Made by a program: the position numbers and the translations under genes
Assembly: GCA_031401675.1 (NCBI GenBank)
Contig: JANNRR010000149.1
Location: forward strand, 1 to 17,099
Direction: 5' to 3'
Origin: JANNRR01 sp031401675
GTDB taxonomy: Bacteria; Pseudomonadota; Alphaproteobacteria; Rhodobacterales; Rhodobacteraceae
Length of the DNA: 17,099 nucleotides
In this document: one piece after another, positions 1 through 6,663 of the stretch
How positions within the stretch are numbered: the first letter of the stretch is position 1
Layout of the letters: the number at the start of each line of letters is the position of its first letter
The notes under the pieces: model-generated
Databases searched by the model: none
The model's input: only the letters and a program-made list of their open reading frames with translations
Told to the model about the DNA's origin: nothing

Positions 1-619
1 CCGCCGCGATGCGCCCCTCGAACGCGGCCAGCACTGCCCAGCAGGGCGTCATCGGAATGGCCCGCACTTCGGCGGCAACCGCATGGTCGCGGAGCAATTC
101 AGCCGCCTGTGGAGCAGGGAGCGCCACGATCACGTGGTCGAAAGGCCCATGGATATGTCCCGCAGCGTCCGTAACTTGCCAGCTTTTCCGGTCGCGCTGA
201 AGCCGAACGATTCTCGTCTCCAGGCGGACCCCCAGGCCAGCGCCAAGGTGGTGGGCAATGGCGTTCATGCCAGGTACGCCAACGTAGCGATGGGGCTGAT
301 CAGTCTTTGGCCGCACCATTGCACCTTCGATCGTTACGATCCGTCCGGGCCACTCTGCGACGATTCCCTGATCGATCCAGTCCTCGACACGTTGGACGAA
401 ATGGTGGTCCCGAGCGGTGAAATACTGGGCGCCATGATCAAAGCTGAGCCCCGGATCGGCTCGCCGGGTTGCAGTCCTTCCTCCAGGCCCCCGGCCTTTC
501 TCGAACACCATCACGCCTAAACCAAGTTCATGGAGTGTCCTGGTGCTGATCAGCCCCGAGATGCCTGCACCGATCACGGCGACCCGTGGAATTGGCACCC
601 GCCTGGAATGCAGAACCAT
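1..619 (-). CDS. Renalase-like NAD(P)/FAD-dependent oxidoreductase, 5' part only
   Basis: The gene enters from the left edge, so only the first 206 codons are visible; the C-terminal part is missing. Near the N-terminus, VAVIGAGISGL gives the Rossmann GxGxxG FAD-binding motif (G17, G19, G22), followed by E40 where the adenosine ribose is usually bound, and GPGGR at 44-48. FDHGAQYFTARD (60-71) is highly typical of the small renalase-like amine-oxidase family. Members are soluble flavoproteins; human renalase oxidises unusual dihydro-NAD(P) isomers, but the bacterial substrate cannot be read from sequence. The ATG at 619 is 10 bp downstream of the stop of the SDR remnant, so both were probably in one leftward operon driven from the promoter near 1063-1090. 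In other Rhodobacterales such flavoproteins often neighbour photolyase and SDR genes (recollection). The family is fairly sure; the physiological role is not. Confidence 0.82.
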   Translation of the reverse strand, partial: MVLHSRRVPIPRVAVIGAGISGLISTRTLHELGLGVMVFEKGRGPGGRTATRRADPGLSFDHGAQYFTARDHHFVQRVEDWIDQGIVAEWPGRIVTIEGAMVRPKTDQPHRYVGVPGMNAIAHHLGAGLGVRLETRIVRLQRDRKSWQVTDAAGHIHGPFDHVIVALPAPQAAELLRDHAVAAEVRAIPMTPCWAVLAAFEGRIAA

Positions 620-629
620 TGCTAGCTGC

Positions 630-886
630 TCACCAAGGGATAGTCTCACCCTGGTGATCCACAAAAATTGCCCGACCTGACGGTTCCAATTTGTCGATTA
701 CGCTCAACAGACGTTGCGCGGATAAACGGGGATCCAGCGCATCATCACCAGCAAAGGCACAAAGTGTTTCAGCAGCAGGGCCAGACCCAAGGCATTGACC
801 TGAAAACTGCGCATCAGTGCCTGGCCGATCGCACCGTTAGCGCCAAACACCACGCCCGCGTAGCTTTCTCGAAGTGATTCGGTCAT
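630..886 (-). pseudogene. Short-chain dehydrogenase/reductase (C-factor-like) remnant with internal deletions
   Basis: Three pieces of one SDR can be read in order on the minus strand. From the ATG at 886 comes an N-terminal Rossmann piece with GANGAIGQAL (the TGxxxGIG equivalent). It jumps directly to FQVNALGLALLLKHFVPLL, which in intact enzymes lies near residue 100 (the conserved N-x-x-G of helix 4). The frame then shifts. From about position 742 the other frame reads through VIDKLEPSGRAIFVDHQG and ends in IPW, the usual end of C-factor-type SDRs, with the stop at 630-632. The catalytic Ser, Tyr and Lys region is absent. A full family member is about 220-240 aa, but only about 85 codons remain, so at least two internal deletions and a frameshift have occurred. 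It lies just upstream of the FAD oxidoreductase. A functional short protein of 60 aa (704-886) is possible but unlikely. Confidence 0.7.
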
Positions 887-923
887 TTTAGCCCGGCACC
901 CACATCCACTTTTGTAAAGACAT

Positions 924-943
924 CAATCCAGCGAAGCGGATTG
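924..943. repeat. Small inverted repeat (CAATCC / GGATTG) in the leader upstream of the SDR remnant
   Basis: CAATCC and GGATTG form a perfect 6-bp stem, extended by GC/GC around a GAA loop with one bulged A. It lies about 40 bp upstream of the SDR start, inside the transcript expected from the promoter at 1063-1090. No U-run follows on either strand, so it is not a typical terminator. It could be a leader hairpin or chance. Confidence 0.3.
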
Positions 944-1062
944 GAGGAAATGTTAAACACCTATTTGCTGATTCAGGCAAACACGGTACACCTGAAAACT
1001 GTTTATGAGCGACCTTCATAGATGACCGTCACGGGTTAACAAATCGTAGCTAGCAGGAATAT

Positions 1063-1090
1063 CTTATACAAATGTTGTACAATTTGCCAA
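1063..1090 (-). promoter_or_regulatory. Minus-strand promoter with a palindromic operator in its spacer
   Basis: Reading leftward, TTGGCA (1090-1085) is a 5/6 match to the -35 consensus. After a 16-bp spacer comes TATAAG (1068-1063), a 5/6 match to the -10 consensus. Most of the spacer and the -10 box are covered by the inverted repeat TTGTACAA-CAT-TTGTATAA (1064-1082; 7 of 8 arm positions pair). This is the geometry of an operator bound by a dimeric regulator. It faces the SDR remnant and the FAD oxidoreductase, leaving a leader of about 180 nt. The TTGTACAA half-site resembles operators of light-responsive MerR (LitR-like) regulators linked to photolyase clusters, but this is from memory, and true MerR promoters have 19-20 bp spacers. 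No regulator gene is visible nearby. Confidence 0.5.
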
Positions 1091-1746
1091 GACGAATTCC
1101 GGGTTAACCCATTCTGACGTGAAGAATCAGGCAGGATAAAAGCTGTTACTGCTGCTCTCAACCGCAGCAAACAGAAAGTGCTGGCTCTCAGGAACAGAAC
1201 ATCTTCGGTGATGAGTCAACAACAAAAATGGCTTCTGAAAGAGGCTGTTCCTAAACCTGCACAGGCGCTCGATTCACCCCTCGGAAAGGACAGACAGATG
1301 ACCCATATCCTGACCCCGATCATGGCTGCCCGGCCCGTCACAGTTTCGACGGTGTGGCGTTGGCGGCAGCCACCACCGCCTTCCCGCGCCACTTCCCGGT
1401 CAGGTTCGGAGAGGCACTGGCGAGTGCCCGGTGATGCTGCAGGTGCAGCAAATATGCGGCCTTGGGGTCCTTCCATGCTGCAGGTGCACAAGGGTAGTTC
1501 GCGCCGCGATGGTTGCACGGGGCTTAACCGTGGCGAGAGCCTAAACCATTCTAAACATGCAGTAAATGCAGCTTTTTCGCGCCTGATGCCGGGTGCGTCT
1601 GGAACAGGCAGGTTGAGCCTGCGGGTCTCGTTGTCGCCCAAAATCAACACCGTCAGTCGGCGAGTGGGAAAAAACCCCGACATTGCGCGGCTCAGAATCC
1701 GGGATCGCGGCGCAAATTCACAGGCAACCCTCAAGGAGTAATCAAA

Positions 1747-1992
1747 GTGCTGAAACCGAACCAAGAAACGCTGATCCGGAGCGAAGTCAACCGGATGATC
1801 GTCTGCCTCGTGACGACCGAGGGCATCGGCCTGGCTGAGACGCTGGCCGTCGCGCACGCCCAACTGGTGGTGGAAATCGCTGCCAGCTTTGGCGGCGCTG
1901 TTGCGGCGGAAACGTCGCGCCTGGCTGTGGCCTATGTCGAGGGGCTGCCGCCGGTCCTGGCCGTGGCCCCGAGCATGGGGGCGATGAATTGA
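1747..1992 (+). CDS. Small prophage-associated protein of unknown function
   Basis: This encodes an 81-residue protein starting at GTG 1747, chosen because a clear AAGGAG (1733-1738) lies 8 bp upstream. Its stop overlaps the TTG start of the following protease-capsid gene (shared TTGA, 1989-1992), so the two are translationally coupled. The middle is rich in Ala, Val, Leu and Glu and probably helical (about residues 10-65); there is no signal peptide, Cys or known motif. Position and coupling suggest a phage head-module gene lying between portal and protease in the ancestral phage. I do not recognise the family and assign no function. No terminase, portal or tail genes remain in this window, so it is part of a morphogenesis fragment rather than a working prophage. 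Confidence 0.6.
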   Translation: MLKPNQETLIRSEVNRMIVCLVTTEGIGLAETLAVAHAQLVVEIAASFGGAVAAETSRLAVAYVEGLPPVLAVAPSMGAMN

Positions 1993-2583
1993 AACATCAG
2001 TCAGGAATTGCCGGCCGCGACCGGGTGGCGCTACCGCCGCAGGTGAGGACCGCGACTTTCACTGCAACGAGCGTGAATGCGGAGGCCAGGACGGTCGATG
2101 TGGTGTGGACCACGGGGGCCGTCGTGCGCCGCTGGTCATGGACAGACGGCGAGATCGACGAGGAGCTGGTGGTCAGTGGCAACGCGGTGCGGATGGACCG
2201 GTTGCAGAACGGGGCTCCGGTTCTCGATTCGCACAATGGCTACCGTCTGGCCTCGGTCCTTGGCGTTGTCGTGGATGGGTCCGCCCGAATCGAGCGTGGC
2301 AGCGGTGTCGCGACGGTGCGATTCAGCGAACGCCAGGAGGTCGAGCCGGTCTGGCAGGATATCGTGGCGGGCATCATCCGCAATGTGTCGGTGGGCTACC
2401 GCGTCCACACGTTCGAGGTCGAGAAGCGCGACGGGCAACGCCCGCTGTACCGCGCGACCGATTGGGAGCCGCTCGAGATATCAGTTGTCGCAATCGGGGC
2501 TGACCCGGGGGCGCAGGTGCGTGGGGCGCAGGGGCCCGCCGCAGAGCCAAACGAATGCGCCGTGGTCCGGCGCGACTTTTCAC

Positions 2584-2600
2584 AAGGAGCTAAAAAGATG
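2584..2600 (+). promoter_or_regulatory. Internal ribosome-binding site and in-frame ATG inside the protease-capsid gene
   Basis: AAGGAG (2584-2589) lies 8 bp upstream of ATG 2598-2600, in the same frame as the fusion gene. This is the best Shine-Dalgarno in the region, much better than what precedes the TTG start at 1989. Initiation here would give a separate scaffold-capsid polypeptide starting MLNDLTEG, without the protease. Nested in-frame products are established in phage head genes (for example lambda C/Nu3). Whether this site is used cannot be told from sequence. Confidence 0.55.
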
Positions 2601-2625
2601 CTGAACGATCTCACCGAAGGCACCG

Positions 2626-2669
2626 GCAATCCGACCGATGCCAGCAATCCGACCGATGCCGGCAACGCG
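2626..2669 (+). repeat. Short tandem repeat encoding NPTDA units in the protease-capsid linker
   Basis: An 18-bp unit, aatccgaccgatgccagc, is repeated almost exactly (2629-2646 and 2647-2664, one base different) and followed by a decayed third copy. The repeats encode NPTDAS/NPTDAG and sit just after Met204, between the protease and the scaffold-capsid region. They probably form a flexible linker. Confidence 0.6.
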
Positions 2670-3330
2670 ACCCGCGCCTCGGAAATTCACGCGATCATGG
2701 AGTTCGGGCGAGAAAATGCTATCGACCCCGGCTTCGTGGCAGAGTTGATCGCCCGCGATATCGGCTTGGTGGCTGCCAAAGCGGAAATCATCGCTGTTGA
2801 TGTGGAGCGCGAGCGCCGCGCGGGCCGCATCATCAGCCGCGATCAGCCCTTGGTCGGCCATACTTTTGAGCAGGGGCCTGGTCTGATGGAAAAGCTCGGC
2901 GATGCGTTCGCGCACAAGGTCGCGGTCCGGGCCGGAATGCCCTATGAGCTGACGGTCGGCCGGGAGTTCGCGGGGCGGGGCATGACCATCGACCAGATGG
3001 CCGGATATGCCCGTCGCCAGTCGGGCAACAGCTGGATGAAAAGCGGCGGGTCGCAGCGGTCCTTCCATACCGACGGCGACTTTTCTGGCATCGCGGCGTA
3101 TGGCCTGAATGCGCTGGTCTCGAAAGCCTACATGCGGGCCGAGCCTGCCATCGCAGGGGCCGGCAGCCCGGTGGACGTTGACGACTTCCGAGACCGATAC
3201 AGTTTTGGCCTGTCCGGGTCGGGTGTGCCGCAGAAGGCCGGGGAGGGCGACGAGATCAAGGGCGTGACCCTGGACGAACGGGGCGAAAAAGCTGCAAAAC
3301 CTGATGCGTACGCCAGCATATTCAACATTA

Positions 3331-3336
3331 CCTACG
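3331..3336. repeat. Left target-site duplication (CCTACG) of the IS481-family element
   Basis: CCTACG immediately precedes the left inverted repeat and is matched exactly at 4396-4401. Six bases is the length known for Bordetella IS481, whose preferred target is NCTAGN; CCTACG fits four of that motif's bases (CTA plus free flank). An intact duplication suggests a fairly recent insertion. Confidence 0.88.
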
Positions 3337-4303
3337 TGTCACATCCCTTAAGGTGATAGGGCTGTTTTCTGAACAACTCGGGTTTGAGTTTGTGCCAGTC
3401 CTTCATCGCCTGCAAGGGCGTTTTGCTGCCCAGGGCTGACTGGGGAAGTTGCTGGTTGTAGAGCAGGACATAGCGGTGCAGCGTGGTTTCCAGTTCCTCG
3501 CCCGAATGAAAATGGTGTGACTGCAGCACCTCCTCGATGCGGCCGTTGAAGCGCTCGACCATGCCGTTTGTCTGGGGGTGCTGCGGCGGGGCGAGGCGGT
3601 GTTCGATGCCGAGGTCGGTGCAAAGAAGGTCGAATTCGTGGTTGCCGGTGGCACCGCGCTTGCGCAGGCCGAATAGGCGGTCGGTGAATTCCTTGCCATT
3701 GTCGGTGAGTATGGTGCGGATGCGCATCGGGCAGGCGCGTTCCAGATCGCGCAGAAATCGGCGGGCATTGGCGGCAGTCTTGGATTTGAAGACCCGGATA
3801 AACACCCAGCGGGTTGCCCGGTCGATGGCCACGAAAAGGTATCGGCGCGAGGTTTCGTCAGCCATTTGAGGCAGATACTTCACATCAACATGCAGATAGC
3901 CGGGCTCATAAGCCTTGAACGCCTTGTGCTTCGGTTGGGGGTCTTTCGCCTGAAGGTCACGCAGATTACCCACCCCATGACGCCGCAAACACCGGTCGAG
4001 GCCCGAGCGCGACACATCCGGGTTCAGGAACTCCCTGACCACTGCAAGCAGGTCGTCGATCGACACCAGCAGCGTCTTGCGCAGCACCACCGCGACCGCC
4101 TCCTGCGCCGGGGTCAGGGTCGTTTGCAGCCGGTGCGGCGTGTGGCTGCGGTCATGCACGCTGTCGCGATGCTTCCATTTGTAGACGGTCTGCTCGGTCG
4201 TCCCGAACCGCTCCGCCAGCACCGTCGCAGGCTCCGCGCTGGCCTGGATCGCAGCCCGCACCTTCGGTGTCGTCGTCGCTTGCTTGTGAAGATGGATCAA
4301 CAT
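3332..4303 (-). CDS. IS481-family DDE transposase
   Basis: This 323-aa protein begins at ATG 4303. The N-terminus (about 15-60) holds a helix-turn-helix that recognises the element's ends (ERFGTTEQTVYKWKHR), and residues 95-115 resemble the second HTH. The RNase H-like catalytic core follows: D140 in YLHVDVKYLPQM, D201 in ILTDNGKEF and E250 in TNGMVERFNGRIEE, all present. The D201-E250 gap is longer than the usual 35 because of a basic insert (about 212-225). The protein catalyses cut or copy transposition of its own element. The gene overruns the left end of the IS: the last Thr codon straddles the boundary and the TAG stop (3334-3332) lies inside the flanking CCTACG duplication. It appears intact, with no frameshift. 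Confidence 0.93.
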   Translation of the reverse strand: MLIHLHKQATTTPKVRAAIQASAEPATVLAERFGTTEQTVYKWKHRDSVHDRSHTPHRLQTTLTPAQEAVAVVLRKTLLVSIDDLLAVVREFLNPDVSRSGLDRCLRRHGVGNLRDLQAKDPQPKHKAFKAYEPGYLHVDVKYLPQMADETSRRYLFVAIDRATRWVFIRVFKSKTAANARRFLRDLERACPMRIRTILTDNGKEFTDRLFGLRKRGATGNHEFDLLCTDLGIEHRLAPPQHPQTNGMVERFNGRIEEVLQSHHFHSGEELETTLHRYVLLYNQQLPQSALGSKTPLQAMKDWHKLKPELFRKQPYHLKGCDT

Positions 4304-4395
4304 GCCCGCACCTCGCTCCGAATGTCCCTAAGAACCGATCTTGCCATGAAAAACGCAGAGCGCCGAGGGTCTATGTGATCATCCGGGATGGAACA
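3337..4395 (-). mobile_element. IS481-family insertion sequence, 1059 bp, apparently complete
   Basis: The left end reads TGTCACATCCC and the right end, read inward on the other strand, TGTTCCATCCC: imperfect inverted repeats with 9 of 11 matches and the TGT...ACA termini typical of the family. Both sides carry CCTACG. The single transposase gene fills almost the whole element on the minus strand, opposite to the host capsid gene. Length and organisation fit IS481. With both ends and the transposase intact it could still be mobile. Confidence 0.88.
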
Positions 4396-4401
4396 CCTAC
4401 G
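4396..4401. repeat. Right target-site duplication (CCTACG) of the IS481-family element
   Basis: This is an exact copy of 3331-3336, next to the right terminus ACA (4393-4395). Joining base 3336 to base 4402 gives the codon GAG and continues the capsid frame as NITYEAIKND, which confirms the boundary. Confidence 0.88.
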
Positions 4402-5031
4402 AGGCGATCAAGAACGACTCGACGGCGACGGGCGTGTTCGCGGGGATTGCGAAGGCGATGGTTGAGGGTGCCGTGTCGCGATTCAGGCAAGTTCTGATCG
4501 CGCCGCTGATCGCCAATGCAGAAGCCGGGCAGACCATGCGCGACGGAACCACGCTGTTTCACAGCACGAGGGGCAACCTGGCTGCGGCTGGGGCTCCGCC
4601 CAGCCCGACGACACTTGGGGCAGCCAGGGTAGCCATGCGGCGGCAAAAGGACTCGCGGGGCAACAATATTGCGTTCGAGCCCTACGCCCTGCTAGTCCCG
4701 CCGGAACAGGAATTAGCGGGCCAGCAATCCTTGGCGCAGATTACTGCCAATAAGTGGTCAGAATCGAATCCGTTCGCCAATAACCTCCAGCTTATCGTGG
4801 AGCCGGGTCTGGCCAACGCCAACGCCTGGTATCTGCTGGCCGATCCCTCGCTGACCGACGGCCTTTCGTACTGCTACCTGGACGGGCACCGCATGCCCCA
4901 AATTCAGGTCCGCGACGGCTGGAATGTGCTGGGCAGTGAGTTCCGGCTGATCTGGTCCATAGGGGCTGCTTTTACCGAGTCCCTGTCCTGGTATAAAAAT
5001 CCGGGCGTGTGAGACAGAAGCCCGATAACCT

Positions 5032-5061
5032 GCAGGCGGGCGGATGATGCCGCCCGCCTGC
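5032..5061. terminator. Strong GC-rich hairpin after the capsid gene
   Basis: GCAGGCGGGCGG and CCGCCCGCCTGC form a perfect 12-bp stem around the loop ATGATG, 20 bp downstream of the capsid stop codon. No T-run follows on the plus strand, so it is not a canonical intrinsic terminator. It may still end or stabilise the capsid transcript, as GC-rich hairpins often do after highly expressed phage capsid genes. The 96 bp between it and the next gene hold nothing I recognise. Confidence 0.55.
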
Positions 5062-5157
5062 CGCAATAGCCCCGATGTCCCAGGCAACGGAACATTCAAG
5101 CCCTTGTCCGGGTTCCGCGTGCTGATCAGGTGCTCCGAGTTAATATTAGGGACGAAA

Positions 5158-5604
5158 TCAGGCAGACACGAACATGGCAACCCGCATGATGCCGATTCCA
5201 GTGCCGATGTTCTGGCCTTGGTCGCTTTTGCCCTTTCCGCAGGTGTAGCAGCCGCCAGCCTTTACCGTGTAGGCCGGGATTCCCGCCTTATGGATTTCGA
5301 AGTCGCTCTGCAAGATATAGCAGAACATGTCCATGTCCATCAGAGGCTGATCCGCAGGATCGATTGCACCGGGCTCATAGATCGCGTCCCCGATCTTGAC
5401 CATCTTGTAGGCTGCGATCTGCGATTCCACCTCTCCAATGTCAACCCACCGGACACCGGGGCTCATTTCGGCTCCATCGGTCGCGCTATATGTCGGAATC
5501 TCTGCAGCCGCAGGTTTGGCGAGGCCAAGCAGCGGGACTGCAGTAGCGGCCACCAGTCCGACGGAACCAAGCGAAAGGGCAGACCTGCGATTGACAAATA
5601 CCAT
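5158..5604 (-). CDS. Exported protein of unknown function with a Tat-like signal, possibly cupin-like
   Basis: I start this 148-aa protein at ATG 5604 because GGGGAGGA lies 6 bp upstream; an in-frame extension of 13 codons has no such site. The N-terminus (NRRSAL, then a hydrophobic stretch to PLLGLAKPAAA at about 34) looks like a twin-arginine signal peptide with cleavage before Glu35, so the mature protein of about 114 residues should be periplasmic, possibly exported folded. The mature part alternates short strands (MFCYILQSDFEI, AYTVKAGG) as in small cupin barrels, and has three Cys (95, 119, 122), the last two in GGCYTCGKGK, which could bind a metal or form a disulfide. The fold call is weak. 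It is oriented like the other exported-protein gene at 5855-6259 and separated from it by 250 bp without a gene. Function unknown. Confidence 0.7.
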   Translation of the reverse strand: MVFVNRRSALSLGSVGLVAATAVPLLGLAKPAAAEIPTYSATDGAEMSPGVRWVDIGEVESQIAAYKMVKIGDAIYEPGAIDPADQPLMDMDMFCYILQSDFEIHKAGIPAYTVKAGGCYTCGKGKSDQGQNIGTGIGIMRVAMFVSA

Positions 5605-5854
5605 GAGTTCCTCCCCCGAGTTGATGCCAACTGCTGCTGGCACAAAGTGGGAAAGTGAACCTCATTTACCCTTACGTCAACAAGCGAATAGCGGATCGAT
5701 TTGCGCGCCTGTTGAATAGGCGGCACCTTACGCGTTTCACGAGGGGCGGAAGGTGGGGCTTGTGCTTTGACGCCCTGTTTATCGCGGTCCGACCAAACTG
5801 ATCTGCTGCGGTCAACCGACATTGATCGGCCGTCAGCCCCGCTGCACCCCGGCG
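5605..5854. other. 250-bp gap between two exported-protein genes
   Basis: I see no gene, RNA or convincing terminator here. A TTGACG about 80 bp upstream of the gene at 5604 could be a -35 box for leftward transcription, but no good -10 follows at the right distance. A separate transcript for each flanking gene is therefore possible but not shown. Confidence 0.35.
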
Positions 5855-6259
5855 CTACAGCCCGAACGCATTGCCCTGCGTCAGCACGCCCACAGCAGAG
5901 ATCTCCCCGTCCAGACGGCGAACTGCAAGCGTCTCGCCCTTTTTGACGAACTGCGCGCAACCGTCCGTCATGGGGTCCATCCCGATCTCGCCATTGTCCC
6001 AGCAGAACAGGTCATCCTCGTCGCGGTACTTCCAATGCGCGGTGTATTTTCCATCCGCACCATCGCCGCGCAGTTCACCGTTGGGGTCGAAGTATTCCCT
6101 GAACTGCGCGCCGTCCTGTGTGAAGGCCCAAGAGTTTCCGATCAGCGTCGCCTGCATCTCTTCGATGCTGAGTGCCGGGTCTTCGGCGGAGATTTCCTGC
6201 GCCGTAGCAACCGAGGCCAGGCCGATAAGGGCCAGAAAAGCCGGAGTGATAAATCGCAT
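5855..6259 (-). CDS. Small secreted protein of unknown function
   Basis: This encodes a 134-aa protein from ATG 6259, with GGAGGA 7 bp upstream. Residues 1-20 form a classic Sec signal peptide (basic start, hydrophobic FLALIGLA, then VATA before Gln21). The mature protein of about 114 residues is acidic and Trp/Tyr-rich, with FREYFDPNGELRGDG followed by HWKYRDEDDLFCW; its two Cys (86 and 101) could form one periplasmic disulfide. The W...yf..G......g.W.....C......C layout recalls small periplasmic beta-barrel families such as DUF995, but I cannot confirm this. It lies 31 bp downstream of the NTF2-like remnant and is read in the same direction, so it may be cotranscribed with it. Function unknown. 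Confidence 0.75.
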   Translation of the reverse strand: MRFITPAFLALIGLASVATAQEISAEDPALSIEEMQATLIGNSWAFTQDGAQFREYFDPNGELRGDGADGKYTAHWKYRDEDDLFCWDNGEIGMDPMTDGCAQFVKKGETLAVRRLDGEISAVGVLTQGNAFGL

Positions 6260-6290
6260 GGTACGCTCCTCCGAAGTGTGTTCCTGATGG

Positions 6291-6416
6291 TCAGTTAGCG
6301 TTTTGAGTAGCCCTCAAGGCTTCTGAATGCTGATTCAGCATCAGGTCGTAGAAGGCGACGACGTTGTCCTTGTTGCGCACAGCGCGTTGGTCGTTCGAAT
6401 CGACGCTGGTGAGCAT
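6291..6416 (-). pseudogene. N-terminal remnant of an NTF2/SnoaL-like protein
   Basis: From ATG 6416 the sequence reads as the conserved start of SnoaL-like NTF2-fold proteins (NDQRAVRNKDNVVAFYDLM), then LNQ, after which the family pattern is lost and a stop follows at 6291-6293. Only 41 of an expected 130 or so codons remain. The active-site His/Asp region is gone, so the product cannot be functional. In related bacteria such proteins often occur in the same light or oxidative-stress neighbourhoods as SDR and FAD oxidoreductase genes like those at the left end of this window (recollection, not shown here). Confidence 0.6.
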
Positions 6417-6663
6417 CTTTGAACCCCTGCGAGATAGGTTAGCCGACTTTCCCCAAGTGGCCTGCCGTTTGATGGCAAGTTCGCCTGATTTTGCCTGCGG
6501 ATCAAGTGTTTTGGTCTCCAAGCCTCGTCGGCGCTCGACGGAACGCTCGAATGTGGGTGGATCGGGCCGCGACGCTGTGTCAGCTTGGTCGGACAAACAC
6601 GTTTTTCAGCGCGCCGGACAAACCTGTCTTGCCGCTTTTGTTCGCTCACGGGCAGTTTCAGCG
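6417..6663. other. 247 bp between NTF2-like and transposase remnants
   Basis: Nothing here is recognisable as a gene. Its position directly after the transposase stop suggests it is the non-coding end of the degraded IS1380-type element, but no terminal repeat could be paired because the other IS end is missing. Confidence 0.35.

Larger units (their letters stand above)
887..1732. other. About 850 bp without a convincing gene
   Basis: Apart from the promoter/operator at 1063-1090 I see no supported gene here. The DNA to about 1180 is noticeably more AT-rich than its surroundings and holds two copies of GGGTTAAC (1033-1040 and 1101-1108, the second extended to the perfect palindrome GGGTTAACCC, 1101-1110) on either side of the operator. 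The part from 1180 to 1732 is open in two frames, but the products are low-complexity (Arg/Pro/Ser-rich), have no recognisable motif and no good ribosome-binding site. A 14-bp direct repeat, ATGCTGCAGGTGCA, occurs at 1434-1447 and 1475-1488. The stretch is probably a junction between decayed chromosomal genes and the prophage remnant. Confidence 0.5.
1989..5012 (+). pseudogene. Phage prohead protease / major capsid fusion protein, split by an IS481-family element
   Basis: The gene starts at TTG 1989 and is broken at 3336/4396 by the IS. Removing the IS and one copy of its 6-bp target duplication restores one uninterrupted frame of 652 codons ending at TGA 5010-5012. Residues about 20-190 look like an S78-type prohead protease: the likely catalytic His82 lies in LDSHNG and Ser134 in NVSVGY, followed by WEPLEISVV. 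Residues about 204-310 resemble a scaffold or delta region (SEIHAIMEF), preceded by an NPTDA repeat. The rest resembles Mu gpT-like capsid proteins, with IKNDSTATGVF at the repaired junction, NANAWYLLADP and a terminal YKNPGV. Such single-chain protease/capsid fusions are known from tailed phages. As it stands the chain stops inside the IS after SHPLR (TGA 3354-3356), so no capsid can form. A nested ribosome-binding site before Met204 is listed separately. Confidence 0.8.

Noticed and set aside
9..520. Plus-strand open frames at the left edge
   Set aside because: They are antisense to the FAD oxidoreductase, whose motifs are unmistakable on the minus strand.
1064..1082. Classical MerR-type promoter
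   Set aside because: MerR promoters have 19-20 bp between -35 and -10; here the spacing is 16 bp, so only the half-site resemblance remains.
1178..1741. Open frame of 187 codons on the plus strand before the phage remnant
   Set aside because: The product is low-complexity, no family pattern is recognisable, and no Shine-Dalgarno precedes the start. Kept only as an unexplained stretch.
1216..1863. Long open frame of 215 codons on the minus strand
   Set aside because: It overlaps the well-started 81-aa phage gene antisense, is Arg/Pro/Cys-rich without any motif and has no ribosome-binding site.
5032..5061. Canonical Rho-independent terminator
   Set aside because: The stem is perfect but there is no T-run downstream on the plus strand, so the usual criteria are not met.
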